47,292 bases of DNA from contig CAMCTC010000030.1 in the NCBI GenBank assembly GCA_945878355.1, positions 1-47,292 on the forward strand, in the 5' to 3' direction. Positions 28,140 through 36,423 of the stretch are shown in pieces. The stretch's first letter is position 1. Each line of letters opens with the position of its first letter. The DNA comes from Bordetella parapertussis (GTDB taxonomy: Bacteria; Pseudomonadota; Gammaproteobacteria; Burkholderiales; Burkholderiaceae_C). Both the position numbers and the translations under genes were made by a program. The notes under the pieces are model-generated. The model was not told where the DNA came from. It saw only the letters and a program-made list of their open reading frames with translations, and ran no database searches.

Positions 28140-29399
28140 TCAGCGCCGCTGCCACAGCGCGGCGAAGAACCCGTCCGTCGCTTGCCGGTGTGGCCACAGC
28201 CGCAGGTAACCGTCGTGGGTCAACTCCTGCGCACGCTCCACATGGGCGGCCAACAACGCCTCCTCGGCAGGCAACTTGACAAAGTCAGGGTGTGCTGCGC
28301 CAAAAGCCTCGGCCACGACCTCGTTTTCGTCCCGCAACAAGCTGCAAGTCGCGTAGACCAAGCGCCCGCCCGACTTGACCAGCCGGGCTGCGCTGTCAAG
28401 GATCGCCGTCTGTTTGGCCTGCAGTTCGACGACGGCCTGCGGCGATTGACGCCACTTCAGGTCGGGGTTGCGCCGCAGCGTGCCAAGCCCTGAACAAGGC
28501 GCATCGACCAGCACCCTGTCGATCTTGCCCGACAGACGTTTGACGCGCTCGTCGCGCTCGTGCGCGATCTGCGCCGGATGCACGTTGGACAGTCCGCTGC
28601 GCGCCATCCTGGGCTTGAGCGCGTCAAGCCGGTGCCCCGAAGTGTCGAACGCGTAGAGCCGGCCTGTCGAACGCATGGATGCACCCAGTGCCAGCGTCTT
28701 GCCGCCAGCCCCGGCGCAGAAATCGACCACCATCTCCCCGCGTTTGGCATCGACCAACAGCGCCAGCAGCTGGCTGCCTTCGTCCTGCACTTCGATGTCG
28801 CCGCGCACAAAGGCATCGATCTTCTGCAGCGCGGGCTTTCCTGGCACCCGAATACCCCAGGGCGAGAACGGTGTCGGCGCCACGCGCAGGCCCGCCTGGT
28901 TGAGCACAGACAGCATGTCCTCGCGTTTGGCCTTGAGAACGTTGACCCGCAAATCCAGCGCTGCGGGCTCGTTGAGCGCGGCCACCAGGGGCCAGAACTC
29001 GGCCTCACCGAGTTGGCTGCGCAGCGCCGAGGCCAGCCAGTCGGGCAGGTTGTGGCGCAGCTTTTCAGAAAAACTTCCCGGATCAACCGCCAGAACCTGC
29101 TGTCGCCATTGTTGTTCGTTAGGACCAACCGCGCCACGCAATAAATTCTGGTCGCCCGACCAAGCCAGCAGCGCCAAGCGCCGCTCCAAAGCGCCCGTGC
29201 CGCTCTGGGCTTGGTGCAAGAGCAAAGAGCGGCGCCGCAGCACGGTGTAAGCGGTCTCGGCCAAGGCATGGCGCTCGCGCGGGCCGAGCGTGCGGTGCTG
29301 TCGGAAGAAGCCCGAGACAATGCTGTCGGCGGGCGCGTCGAGTCTGAGAACAGCGCGCAACAATTCGGTGGCCAGGTCAAGCAGAGCGGTAGGATGCAT
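28140..29399 (-). CDS. RsmB/NOP-family RNA cytosine-C5 methyltransferase
   Basis: A 419-residue S-adenosylmethionine-dependent RNA methyltransferase. A helical N-terminal region (about 1-120) precedes the Rossmann domain with the SAM loop VVDFCAGAGGKTLALG. Both catalytic cysteines are present: DAPCSGLGTLRRNPDLKWR (nucleophile region) and YATCSLLRDENE (general motif VI/IV pair of the Nop2/RsmB group). Related enzymes methylate C967 or C1407 of 16S rRNA; which target applies here is not clear because the usual fmt-def neighbourhood of rsmB is absent. The ATG at 29399 is preferred to an in-frame codon at 29450, which would overlap the divergent DUF1653 gene. Confidence 0.9.
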   Translation of the reverse strand: MHPTALLDLATELLRAVLRLDAPADSIVSGFFRQHRTLGPRERHALAETAYTVLRRRSLLLHQAQSGTGALERRLALLAWSGDQNLLRGAVGPNEQQWRQQVLAVDPGSFSEKLRHNLPDWLASALRSQLGEAEFWPLVAALNEPAALDLRVNVLKAKREDMLSVLNQAGLRVAPTPFSPWGIRVPGKPALQKIDAFVRGDIEVQDEGSQLLALLVDAKRGEMVVDFCAGAGGKTLALGASMRSTGRLYAFDTSGHRLDALKPRMARSGLSNVHPAQIAHERDERVKRLSGKIDRVLVDAPCSGLGTLRRNPDLKWRQSPQAVVELQAKQTAILDSAARLVKSGGRLVYATCSLLRDENEVVAEAFGAAHPDFVKLPAEEALLAAHVERAQELTHDGYLRLWPHRQATDGFFAALWQRR

Positions 29400-29448
29400 G
29401 TCCCGATTATCCGCGCCCTCTTTCAGACAGCTTTTCAATCTATTGCCC

Positions 29449-29679
29449 ATGACCGACCTGCCACCGCTGCCCGCCGCACCGATCGGGCGTTACCGCCACT
29501 ACAAAGGCAAGGAGTACGAACTGGTCGGCGTGGTTCGGCACAGCGAGACGCTGGAAGCCCTGGTGTTGTACCGCCCGCTGTATGGTGAGGGCGCGCTGTG
29601 GGTGCGGCCGCACGCGATGTTCTTCGAGACCGTCACCGTTACCGGTCTGACCCAGCCTCGTTTCGCCCGACTGGACTGA
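29449..29679 (+). CDS. DUF1653 domain protein
   Basis: A 76-residue protein in which residues 12-70 form a DUF1653 domain: GRYRHYKGKEYELVGVVRHSE-type start and ALWVRPHAMFFETV at the end. The domain is a small beta-rich fold of unknown function, common as a stand-alone protein in proteobacteria. The ATG at 29449 was chosen because the domain follows directly; the open frame upstream overlaps the methyltransferase gene. It diverges from that gene by 49 bases and converges on purN with 13 bases between stops. Confidence 0.88.
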   Translation: MTDLPPLPAAPIGRYRHYKGKEYELVGVVRHSETLEALVLYRPLYGEGALWVRPHAMFFETVTVTGLTQPRFARLD

Positions 29680-29692
29680 GCGCTTGGGCGCA

Positions 29693-30328
29693 TCAGCCAG
29701 TCCAGAACAAGCACTGCGGCTCAGCGTTCGCGAGTTGCACCCGGCCGTCGCGCAACACCAGCTGGTCCTCGACGAACCACCGCACGGCACGTGGGTAGAT
29801 CAAATGCTCGGCCGCGAGCACCCGGTCTGACAAAGTCTGCGGCGTGTCGTCCGGTAACACCGGCACGGCGGCCTGGGCCACGATTGCGCCCTGGTCCAGC
29901 GCGGTGGTGACGAAGTGAACCGTCGCGCCGGCCAGCTTGCAGCCCGCTTCGATCGCCCGACGGTGGGTGTGCAGGCCGGCAAAGGACGGCAGCAGCGAGG
30001 GGTGAATGTTGAGCATCCGTCCTTCGTATCGGGCCACGAAACCATCGCCGAGGATGCGCATGAAGCCTGCCAGCAGCACCAGATCGGGTGCGAAGCCATC
30101 GATCACCCTCGCCAATTCAGCGTCGAACAGTTCCCGGCTGGGCTGCTGCAGGTGATCGACCACCGCAGTGGCGATGCCTTGGCCGGCGGCAAACGCCAGC
30201 CCCGGCGCACCCGGCCGGTTGCTGATCACAGCCACCACCTGCGCAGACCAGCCCTCGGTGGCACAACTGCGGACGATGGCCTGCATGTTGCTGCCCAGAC
30301 CGGATATCAGGATGACGATGCGCTTCAT
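29693..30328 (-). CDS. purN: Phosphoribosylglycinamide formyltransferase
   Basis: A 211-residue enzyme of purine synthesis that transfers a formyl group from 10-formyl-tetrahydrofolate to GAR. The phosphate-binding loop ISGLGSNMQAI is near residues 8-18, and the catalytic triad is complete: Asn107 and His109 in MLNIHPSLLPSF and Asp145 in ALDQGAIVAQ. The length equals that of E. coli PurN. It is monocistronic by appearance, with 105 bases to the divergent trpS. Confidence 0.96.
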   Translation of the reverse strand: MKRIVILISGLGSNMQAIVRSCATEGWSAQVVAVISNRPGAPGLAFAAGQGIATAVVDHLQQPSRELFDAELARVIDGFAPDLVLLAGFMRILGDGFVARYEGRMLNIHPSLLPSFAGLHTHRRAIEAGCKLAGATVHFVTTALDQGAIVAQAAVPVLPDDTPQTLSDRVLAAEHLIYPRAVRWFVEDQLVLRDGRVQLANAEPQCLFWTG

Positions 30329-30433
30329 CAGGGCGCGAAGTGTACGGGCTGTGCACCCGGGTCCAGGTAGAGCCCTGCGCCGCGACGCCGGCCCTTGAGC
30401 GAGAATCCGCCGCTCTTGTGAAGGACTGACCCC

Positions 30434-31639
30434 ATGCGACCCCGTGTACTCTCAGGCATGCGCCCTACCGGCGCACTCCACCTCGGCCACTACCATGGCG
30501 CGCTCAAAAACTGGGTCAAGCTGCAGCACGACCATGACTGCTTCTTCTTCGTCGCCGACTGGCACGCGCTGACCACGCATTATGAAGACCGCGAGGTGAT
30601 CGAGAAGACGGTCTACGACATGGTGATCGACTGGATCGCCGCTGGCCTGGACCCCGAAAAAGCCACGATCTTCATCCAGAGCCGGCTGCCAGAGCATGCC
30701 GAACTGTTCACGCTGCTGGCGATGGGCACGCCGCTGGCATGGCTGGAGCGCATGCCGACCTACAAGGATCAGATCGAAAAGCTCAAGGACAAGGACCTGG
30801 CGACCTACGGTTTTCTCGGCTATCCGCTGCTGCAGGCCGCCGATATCCTGATCTACCGCGCCGCTTACGTGCCGGTGGGCGAGGATCAGGCACCGCATGT
30901 GGAGATCACCCGAGAGGTGGCTCGCCGCTTCAACCACCTGTACGGCCGCGCCGCCAACCACGACGAGCAAATCGCCTCCGCGCTGGCCAAGCTGGGCAAG
31001 GACGACGCGCGCTACATCGAGAAGCAACGCAAGGCCTATGGCCAGGACGGATCGATGGAGGCCTTGTCCAGGGGCGAGGCGGTCGTCAAGCGGGCCCGGG
31101 CGGCCGACTTGATCGACAGCGACGACACCGAATTGCTGCTCGGTCACCTCAAAGGCAGCGGCAAGAGCGTGCTGACCGAGCCCGCAGTGCTGTTGACCGA
31201 GACCAGCAAGTTGCCTGGATTGGACGGCGACAAGATGAGCAAGAGCCGCGGCAACACGATCGCGATGCGCGACGAACCGGCGGTGGTCGCGCACAAGATC
31301 AAACGCATGCCCACCGACCCGCAGCGCGTGCGCCGCAACGACCCCGGCGACCCGACGCGCTGCCCGGTCTGGCAGTTCCACCAGGTCTATTCCGACGCGG
31401 CGACCAAGGACTGGGTGGTCCAGGGCTGCACCAGTGCCGGCATCGGTTGCCTGGACTGCAAGCAACCCGTGATAGACGCCATCGTCCGCGAGCAGCAACC
31501 CTGGCGCGAGCGTGCTGAAGCCTACCTCAGCAACCCCAAGCAAATCCACTGGATCGTCGAGATGGGCACCGAGCGTGCGCGCACGGTAGCCCGTCAGACC
31601 ATGAAGGACGTTCGTGAGGCGATGGGGCTGAATTACTGA
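30434..31639 (+). CDS. trpS: Tryptophanyl-tRNA synthetase with iron-sulfur-type cysteine motif
   Basis: A 401-residue class I aminoacyl-tRNA synthetase charging tRNA-Trp. The HIGH-type motif is HLGH at residues 16-19, within MRPTGALHLGHYHGALKNW, and the KMSKS motif is at 267-271. The C-terminal anticodon-binding region holds Cys310, Cys332, Cys339 and Cys342 (pattern C-x21-C-x6-C-x2-C). This closely resembles the C-x22-C-x6-C-x2-C cluster site of Thermotoga maritima TrpRS, which binds a [4Fe-4S] cluster, so an oxygen-sensitive cluster is plausible here. The protein is longer than the 334-residue E. coli enzyme. An AAGGA site lies eight bases before the ATG. A three-hairpin repeat follows the stop. 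Confidence 0.96.
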   Translation: MRPRVLSGMRPTGALHLGHYHGALKNWVKLQHDHDCFFFVADWHALTTHYEDREVIEKTVYDMVIDWIAAGLDPEKATIFIQSRLPEHAELFTLLAMGTPLAWLERMPTYKDQIEKLKDKDLATYGFLGYPLLQAADILIYRAAYVPVGEDQAPHVEITREVARRFNHLYGRAANHDEQIASALAKLGKDDARYIEKQRKAYGQDGSMEALSRGEAVVKRARAADLIDSDDTELLLGHLKGSGKSVLTEPAVLLTETSKLPGLDGDKMSKSRGNTIAMRDEPAVVAHKIKRMPTDPQRVRRNDPGDPTRCPVWQFHQVYSDAATKDWVVQGCTSAGIGCLDCKQPVIDAIVREQQPWRERAEAYLSNPKQIHWIVEMGTERARTVARQTMKDVREAMGLNY

Positions 31640-31651
31640 ATGCCCCAAGGC

Positions 31652-31711
31652 CGGCCGACGCCGGCCGCCCCCAGTGGGGATCAAGCAAAGTGGCAAAGCC
31701 ACATTTGCTTG
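31652..31711 (+). repeat. Three-hairpin dispersed repeat, copy 2
   Basis: CGGCCG-ACGC-CGGCCG, CCCC-AGT-GGGG, then CAAGCAAA-GTGGC-AAA-GCCAC-A-TTTGCTTG. It matches copy 1 at 20756-20814 in order, spacing and orientation. The first stem has an A-T pair in copy 1 and a G-C pair here, and the base of stem 3 is longer. It starts 12 bases after the trpS stop. Confidence 0.8.
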
Positions 31712-31816
31712 AGAATGTCCAAGGTCGCCGCCGCGCGGCGACCGCCAGCGCGGCGTTCGGCACGCGAGGCAATGGTTGAGTCGGACCCAGGGTCAATCCC
31801 AGGCAATGCAAGAAAT

Positions 31817-31834
31817 TAGGGAAAACCCTATACT
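31817..31834 (+). promoter_or_regulatory. Inverted repeat overlapping a putative -10 element
   Basis: TAGGG-AAAA-CCCTA forms a small dyad that overlaps a TATACT hexamer (31829-31834), about 52 bases before the small ORF at 31887. It looks like a promoter with an embedded operator; no convincing -35 is present. Confidence 0.4.
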
Positions 31835-31886
31835 GCACTGCAACACGAAATCAATCCGGTTTCGTGCAGACCCTGGAGTTCACACC

Positions 31887-32147
31887 ATGAACAGTGCTTC
31901 GATGACTTTTGGCCGGCCCACCCGTCTGGTCGCTCCCCGTGGTTCGATTTGGATGGCGGGGCTGGTCATGGCCATGATCGACGGCCTGCGCCGGCTCGAC
32001 AGCTGGCAGCTCAACCAGCAGCGCAACGAACCCAAGACCGTAGAAGGCGTGTTGAACTGGGCTCGACGCATCGAGGCCACGGACCCCGGCTTTGCCTCGG
32101 ATCTGCGCGCAGCCGCCATGCGTTCGAACAGCGACGACGAACGCTGA
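31887..32147 (+). CDS. Small conserved-looking protein of unknown function
   Basis: An 86-residue protein with one moderately hydrophobic helix (IWMAGLVMAMIDGLRRL, about residues 21-37) followed by a charged, helical tail (VEGVLNWARRIEATDPGFA). CTGGAG lies about eight bases before the ATG, and a promoter-like dyad lies upstream, so it is likely expressed. I do not recognise the family. The helix could be amphipathic and peripheral rather than membrane-spanning. It is separated from trpS by the hairpin repeat and from the DUF3047 gene by 129 bases. Confidence 0.65.
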   Translation: MNSASMTFGRPTRLVAPRGSIWMAGLVMAMIDGLRRLDSWQLNQQRNEPKTVEGVLNWARRIEATDPGFASDLRAAAMRSNSDDER

Positions 32148-32276
32148 GCGTGATCGCGGCGCCGCTTGAGCGGCGTCGAGGTCACAGGCCGCTGTGTGGC
32201 CCACCGTTGGCGCAGCACGGCCGTCCCAGCCGCTACCATCCCGCTTTTGGCAGCAGATGGCGAGACGGGGTCGGTC

Positions 32277-33113
32277 ATGGGCAATGGATCAAACAATGGA
32301 TCAAATGGCAGCGGGCCGATAGCCGGGCGTCGGGCTTGGATGGGGGCTGGCTTGGGCAGTTTGCTGGGCATGACCGGCTGTGCATCGCCGCCACAACCCA
32401 CAGCGGCCGCACAGCCATCTGCGCTACCACCGGCGTTGCGCGTGCTGCCGTTTTCAGCCGCAGTCATGGGTAGCTTGCCTGCGGGATGGCTGCCTTATGC
32501 GATGCGGCAAGACCTGAGCCGCACGCGCTACGCCATCGTGCGAGACGGCGAACGCAAAGTGCTGCACGCCAGCGCCACCGCCTCTGCCACCGGACTGCGC
32601 TGTGCCGTGCACATTGACCCGCTGGCGTTCGGTCACCTGCAGTTCAGTTGGCGCGTTCGCGAAGTTCCCAGCCTGGCCAATGTCAGCGTGGCCGAACACG
32701 ACGACTGCCCGGCAAGGCTGATCGTGGCCTTTGGTGGTGACGATACCCGGCTGCCGCTGCGCGAGAGGCTGTTCTTCGAACAGGTCGAGTTGTTCACCGG
32801 CCAGCGCCTGCCCTACGCCACACTGATGTACGTCTGGGACGGTGGCACCCATGAGCCGGAATCGGTGCATCGAAACCACCGCAGTGCTCGAATCCAATAC
32901 CTGACCGTCGAAAGCGGTGCACAGCGAGCCGGCCGCTGGCTGCATTACGAGCGTGATGTGGTGTCTGACTACCTGCGTGTCTTTGGCGAGCTACCGGGGC
33001 CGATCTTGGGGGTCGGCGTACTCACCGATGCCGACGCGCTCAAGGTCGACTTGGAGGCCTGGTACGGCGACATCACGCTATCCGCCCAAGCTGCCGGCCG
33101 TCGGCCAGCGTGA
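32277..33113 (+). CDS. DUF3047 family lipoprotein
   Basis: A 278-residue protein with an N-terminal signal and lipobox LGMTGC (Cys at about residue 36), preceded by a twin-arginine-like GRRAWMG. The mature domain matches DUF3047: QFSWRVREVPSLANVSV, the central RLIVAFGGDDTRLPLRERL, ATLMYVWDG, RIQYLTVESG and, near the end, the typical YERDVVSDYLRVFGELPGPI plus GVLTDADALKVDLEAWYGDI. The function of DUF3047 is unknown; the domain resembles carbohydrate-binding-like sandwiches. The ATG at 32277 gives a sensible signal peptide; the open frame further upstream does not. Confidence 0.88.
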   Translation: MGNGSNNGSNGSGPIAGRRAWMGAGLGSLLGMTGCASPPQPTAAAQPSALPPALRVLPFSAAVMGSLPAGWLPYAMRQDLSRTRYAIVRDGERKVLHASATASATGLRCAVHIDPLAFGHLQFSWRVREVPSLANVSVAEHDDCPARLIVAFGGDDTRLPLRERLFFEQVELFTGQRLPYATLMYVWDGGTHEPESVHRNHRSARIQYLTVESGAQRAGRWLHYERDVVSDYLRVFGELPGPILGVGVLTDADALKVDLEAWYGDITLSAQAAGRRPA

Positions 33114-33152
33114 GGTGAATGCCCACCTGGGCTGCTGCGCCAGGGCCTGACC

Positions 33153-33788
33153 ATGGCATCCGCCGCCGAACTGGTCTACCTTGACGACGCGCTGATCGTC
33201 GTGAACAAGCCGGCGGGTTTGCTGGCGGTGCCAGGCCGTGGCCCGGACAAGGCCGACTGCCTGTCGGCCCGCTTGCAGGCGATCCACCCCGACGCGCAGA
33301 TCGTGCACAGACTGGACATGGCGACCTCCGGGCTGATACTGCTGGCGCGAGGGGCCGAGGCGCAACGCCGTATGAGTACGGCCTTCGCTGAACGACGCGT
33401 CGCCAAAACCTATATCGCGGTGGTCGACGGTCTGCCTGCGGCAGATGCGGGCGAGATCGACCTGCCGCTGAGCGCCGACTGGCCAAACCGGCCACGCCAG
33501 AAGGTCGATGTCCTCCTCGGCAAACCCTCGTGCACGCGATGGCAGGTGCTGTCGCGCGATCCGACACGCGGTCAAACCAGGCTGTTGCTGCAACCCGTGA
33601 CCGGCAGGTCACACCAGCTCAGGCTACACCTGAGCGCGATCGGTCATGCCATCCTCGGCGACAGGCTGTACGCCAGTGCAGCGGTGGCAGGCACGGCGCC
33701 GCGCCTGCTGCTACACGCCAGCCGGCTGCAGTTCGACCATCCCGACCATGACCAGGCACTAGACCTCGCCAGCGCCCCACCGTTTTGA
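33153..33788 (+). CDS. RluA-family pseudouridine synthase
   Basis: A 211-residue RNA pseudouridine synthase. The catalytic aspartate is in IVHRLDMATSGLILLAR (about residues 50-66). The N terminus LVYLDDALIVVNKPAGLLAVPG and the C-terminal QPVTGRSHQLRLHLSAIGHAILGD are the standard flanking motifs. There is no S4 domain, and the size fits RluA (23S rRNA U746/tRNA U32) rather than RluC or RluD, but the exact target is inferred from size only. It lies 39 bases after the DUF3047 gene and 51 before the MlaE-like gene. Confidence 0.92.
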   Translation: MASAAELVYLDDALIVVNKPAGLLAVPGRGPDKADCLSARLQAIHPDAQIVHRLDMATSGLILLARGAEAQRRMSTAFAERRVAKTYIAVVDGLPAADAGEIDLPLSADWPNRPRQKVDVLLGKPSCTRWQVLSRDPTRGQTRLLLQPVTGRSHQLRLHLSAIGHAILGDRLYASAAVAGTAPRLLLHASRLQFDHPDHDQALDLASAPPF

Positions 33789-33839
33789 GGGTCGACAAAG
33801 CGCAAGCCTGACCGCGCCATCGCTGCTTAGGATCAAGCC

Positions 33840-34634
33840 ATGGCAATATGGCTGAAGGATTTCGCCGTCATGGGCCACGCCGCGCTGGCGTGGTTGGCCA
33901 GTTGGTGGCGGGTGATCCACCTTGGCGCGTTGATGCTGGTGCTGGCACTGTCGCCGAGCAGCCATCGCAGCAACCGGCGCCTGGCGGTGTTGAGCCAGCT
34001 CTACCTGGCCACCGGGCCGATTCTGGCTTGGTTCGGCGTGCTGTCGGCGCTGATCAGCCTGATCGTGATCCGCATCGTCGTCGTCACCGCACTGAGCTAT
34101 GGCTTGTCGCAGTACGCACTCGAGATGGTCGTGCGGGTGCTGGTGCTAGAACTGATCCCACTGACTGCGGCATTGTTTGCCGCCTTGCGTGTCACCCTGC
34201 CCAACGGGGCCGAGGTCGCGGCAATGAGGTCGCGCGGCGAGCTCACCGCGCTGGCCCGCCAGGGCATCGATCCTTTGGCGCAGGAAGTGCTGCCGCGCGT
34301 GTTGGCAGGCATGTTCGCGGTCACGCTGCTGGCCACCGTGAGTTGCTTGCTGACATTGTTGCTGGCATATCTGGCGGTCCATGGATTCACGCTCGGCGGC
34401 TTCGAGCGATACACCCGAATCGTCGGTCGTGTCTTCAGTCCGGCAGTGGCTTTGACCCTCGCGCTCAAGGTCTTCTCGCTCAGTCTGGCCGTGTCTTTGT
34501 TGCCGATGGCCTCAGCGCTTTACCCACCGCCCCGGATCCGCTCGAAAGCCAGCAGCGAGTTGCAGGGGCTGGTGCGCATGTTCATGCTGATCCTGTTGAT
34601 TGAGGCCACTTCGCTGGTGGTCAACTACTACTGA
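33840..34634 (+). CDS. MlaE-family lipid ABC transporter permease
   Basis: A 264-residue membrane protein of the MlaE/TrnD permease family, with about five to six helices. The family core is present but diverged: LELIPLTAALFAALRVTLPNGAEVAAMRSRGELTALARQGIDP, split around the coupling helix, then EVLPRVLAGMFAVTLLATVS. The usual glycine in RVGSA-like (here RVTLP) is changed. An AGGA site lies seven bases before the ATG. The MCE-domain gene follows after two bases. The permease would move phospholipids between inner membrane and periplasm, together with an MlaF-type ATPase that is not encoded in this neighbourhood. Confidence 0.88.
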   Translation: MAIWLKDFAVMGHAALAWLASWWRVIHLGALMLVLALSPSSHRSNRRLAVLSQLYLATGPILAWFGVLSALISLIVIRIVVVTALSYGLSQYALEMVVRVLVLELIPLTAALFAALRVTLPNGAEVAAMRSRGELTALARQGIDPLAQEVLPRVLAGMFAVTLLATVSCLLTLLLAYLAVHGFTLGGFERYTRIVGRVFSPAVALTLALKVFSLSLAVSLLPMASALYPPPRIRSKASSELQGLVRMFMLILLIEATSLVVNYY

Positions 34635-34636
34635 CC

Positions 34637-35608
34637 ATGCGCACGACCCACCCGCAGGATGCGTCAGAGCCACTGCCGCCGATCGCCCATCTGGAGCTCA
34701 AGGCCAAAGCCTTGGTCTTGCTGATGTTGGCCTTGCTCGGCGGCTCGATCGCCTACCTGATGTATGCGCGCGGTGCGTTCGAGGCCAACCAGCGCTTGGT
34801 ACTGGTCGCAGACGATTCAGAAGGCGTTCTGGTCGGTATGGACCTGACTTTTTCGGGATTTCCGATCGGTCGGGTTCGCAGGATAGAGCTCGGCATCGAC
34901 GGCAGCGCCCACATCGTCATCGACATCCCTCGCAAGGACGCCCATTGGCTGCGCAGCTCCAGCGTGTTCACGCTGGTTCGCGGTCTGGTCGGCAACACCA
35001 ACCTGCGCGCCTACAGCGGCCAGCTCAAGGACCCGCCACTGGCCGACGGCGCACAGCGCAAGGTACTGGTCGGTGACGCCAGCGCCGAGATCCCCAAGCT
35101 GGTCAACTCGGTACGCGAGTTGGTGGCGAACATCGGCTCGCTGAGCGCGGCAGATTCGGCGCTGGGCAACAGCTTGCGAAACCTGAAGTCGGCCACCGAC
35201 AAGCTCAATGGACCGCACGGCGCGCTCGGTTTGCTGCTGGGCAACGAACCAGATGCCGAAAGGCTGCTCAAGACGCTGGCCAGCGCCGAGGCGCTGTTGG
35301 CGCGCGCAGACACCATGGCTGGCAAGGCCGACGATCAACTCTTCGGGCCCGACGGGCTGATGCGCGACGTCAGCGCCAGCCTGCGGCAACTCGCCGCGTT
35401 GCTGGGTCAGGCAAGGGCGTCGTGGGTCCGGGTCGATGCACTGCTCGTCGACGCGCAGGCCGTCGCTGCCAACACCCGCGGCGCCAGCACCGACCTGGGC
35501 GCGCTGCGGACCGAAGTCGACACCAGCCTGCGAAAAATTCAACAACTGCTCGACGAGGTCAACCGAAAGTGGCCGTTCGCGCGCGATACCGAACTGCGGC
35601 TGCCATGA
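34637..35608 (+). CDS. MlaD-family protein with MCE domain
   Basis: A 323-residue protein anchored by one N-terminal helix (ALVLLMLALLGGSIAYLMYA, residues about 29-48). An MCE domain follows at about 55-130: LVADDSEGVLVGMDLTFSGF, IGRVRRIELGIDGSAHIVID and DAHWLRSSSVFTLV. The rest is a long helical region with heptad-like leucines (SLRNLKSATDKLNG ... LRKIQQLLDEVNRK), expected to form the hydrophobic tunnel or needle of MCE hexamers in the periplasm. It is coupled to the permease gene (2-base gap) and overlaps the next gene by four bases (ATGA). Confidence 0.9.
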   Translation: MRTTHPQDASEPLPPIAHLELKAKALVLLMLALLGGSIAYLMYARGAFEANQRLVLVADDSEGVLVGMDLTFSGFPIGRVRRIELGIDGSAHIVIDIPRKDAHWLRSSSVFTLVRGLVGNTNLRAYSGQLKDPPLADGAQRKVLVGDASAEIPKLVNSVRELVANIGSLSAADSALGNSLRNLKSATDKLNGPHGALGLLLGNEPDAERLLKTLASAEALLARADTMAGKADDQLFGPDGLMRDVSASLRQLAALLGQARASWVRVDALLVDAQAVAANTRGASTDLGALRTEVDTSLRKIQQLLDEVNRKWPFARDTELRLP

Positions 35609-36294
35609 CCGGCAAACCAAAGTCGCGCTGTCGAGCCGGCCGTTGCCTGATCGCGCTCAGCAGCGCCGCAATGTTGACCGCTTGCGCTGGCGGGCCCGCC
35701 TCGCCTGACTGGCAACGGCAGGCCCATGCGGCGCTGGACCGGTCGGTCACCGCCTACTTGGGCGGCGACAGCCGGGTCGCTGCGCAGGAGTTCGACCTGG
35801 CAAGGACCCAGCTCGCCCGCACCGGGCGCATCGACCTGATCGCCCGAGCCGAGTTGCTTCGCTGTGCGGCCCAGTTGGCCAGCCTGGACTTCAAGCCTTG
35901 TGACGGCTTCGAGGCCATTCGGATCGACGTTGCAGCCGCAGAGCGCGCTTATGCTGATTTTCTGACTGCTGACCTCAAGCGGGAGGATGCCGCGCTGATG
36001 GCGCCGTCGCAGCGCGTGCTGGCAGCGATGAGCCTGGCAAGCAACCCTGCCCAAGCCATACGAGACCTGGGCGACCCTTTGTCGCGCCTGGTGGCCGCCG
36101 GCGTGCTGCTGCGAGTCGGCCGGACCACCCCGGAGGTGATCGCACTGGCGGTAGACACCGCGTCATCCCAGGGTTGGCGGCGGCCTCTGCTGGCCTGGCT
36201 GAACCTGCAAGTACAGCATGCCGAGCAAGCTGGCGCGACGGCCGAAGCCGAGCGTCTGCGCAGGAGAATCGAATGGACGCTCAAGCCGCCTTGA
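35605..36294 (+). CDS. Predicted lipoprotein of the MlaE-MlaD operon
   Basis: A 229-residue lipoprotein: basic start, hydrophobic LIALSSAAML and lipobox LTAC (Cys at about residue 27). The mature part is almost wholly alpha-helical, with TPR-like alanine-rich pairs (AHAALDRSVTAYLGGDSRVA ...), and matches no family I can name. Its ATG overlaps the MlaD-type stop as ATGA, so it is translationally coupled and is probably a subunit or accessory factor of the lipid transporter, perhaps on the outer-membrane side. The 129 bases after it hold a duplicated GCATGCGGG and no gene; the accessory region begins beyond. Confidence 0.8.
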   Translation: MTGKPKSRCRAGRCLIALSSAAMLTACAGGPASPDWQRQAHAALDRSVTAYLGGDSRVAAQEFDLARTQLARTGRIDLIARAELLRCAAQLASLDFKPCDGFEAIRIDVAAAERAYADFLTADLKREDAALMAPSQRVLAAMSLASNPAQAIRDLGDPLSRLVAAGVLLRVGRTTPEVIALAVDTASSQGWRRPLLAWLNLQVQHAEQAGATAEAERLRRRIEWTLKPP

Positions 36295-36423
36295 ACCGGT
36301 GGTCGGTGAGCTGCCGGGGCTGCTGACGGAAATTGAGGTTGCCTCTGCTGGCTGAAGCGCTACGCGAGTCGGCGCATGCGGGCATAGCATGCGGGACCAC
36401 ACCTGCAACCCTTGCCTTCAATC

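Noticed and set aside
36295..36423. Possible tRNA or attachment site at the left edge of the island
   Set aside because: No cloverleaf or TTCGAATC-type T-loop could be drawn, and no direct repeat longer than a few bases was shared with the DNA after either integrase.
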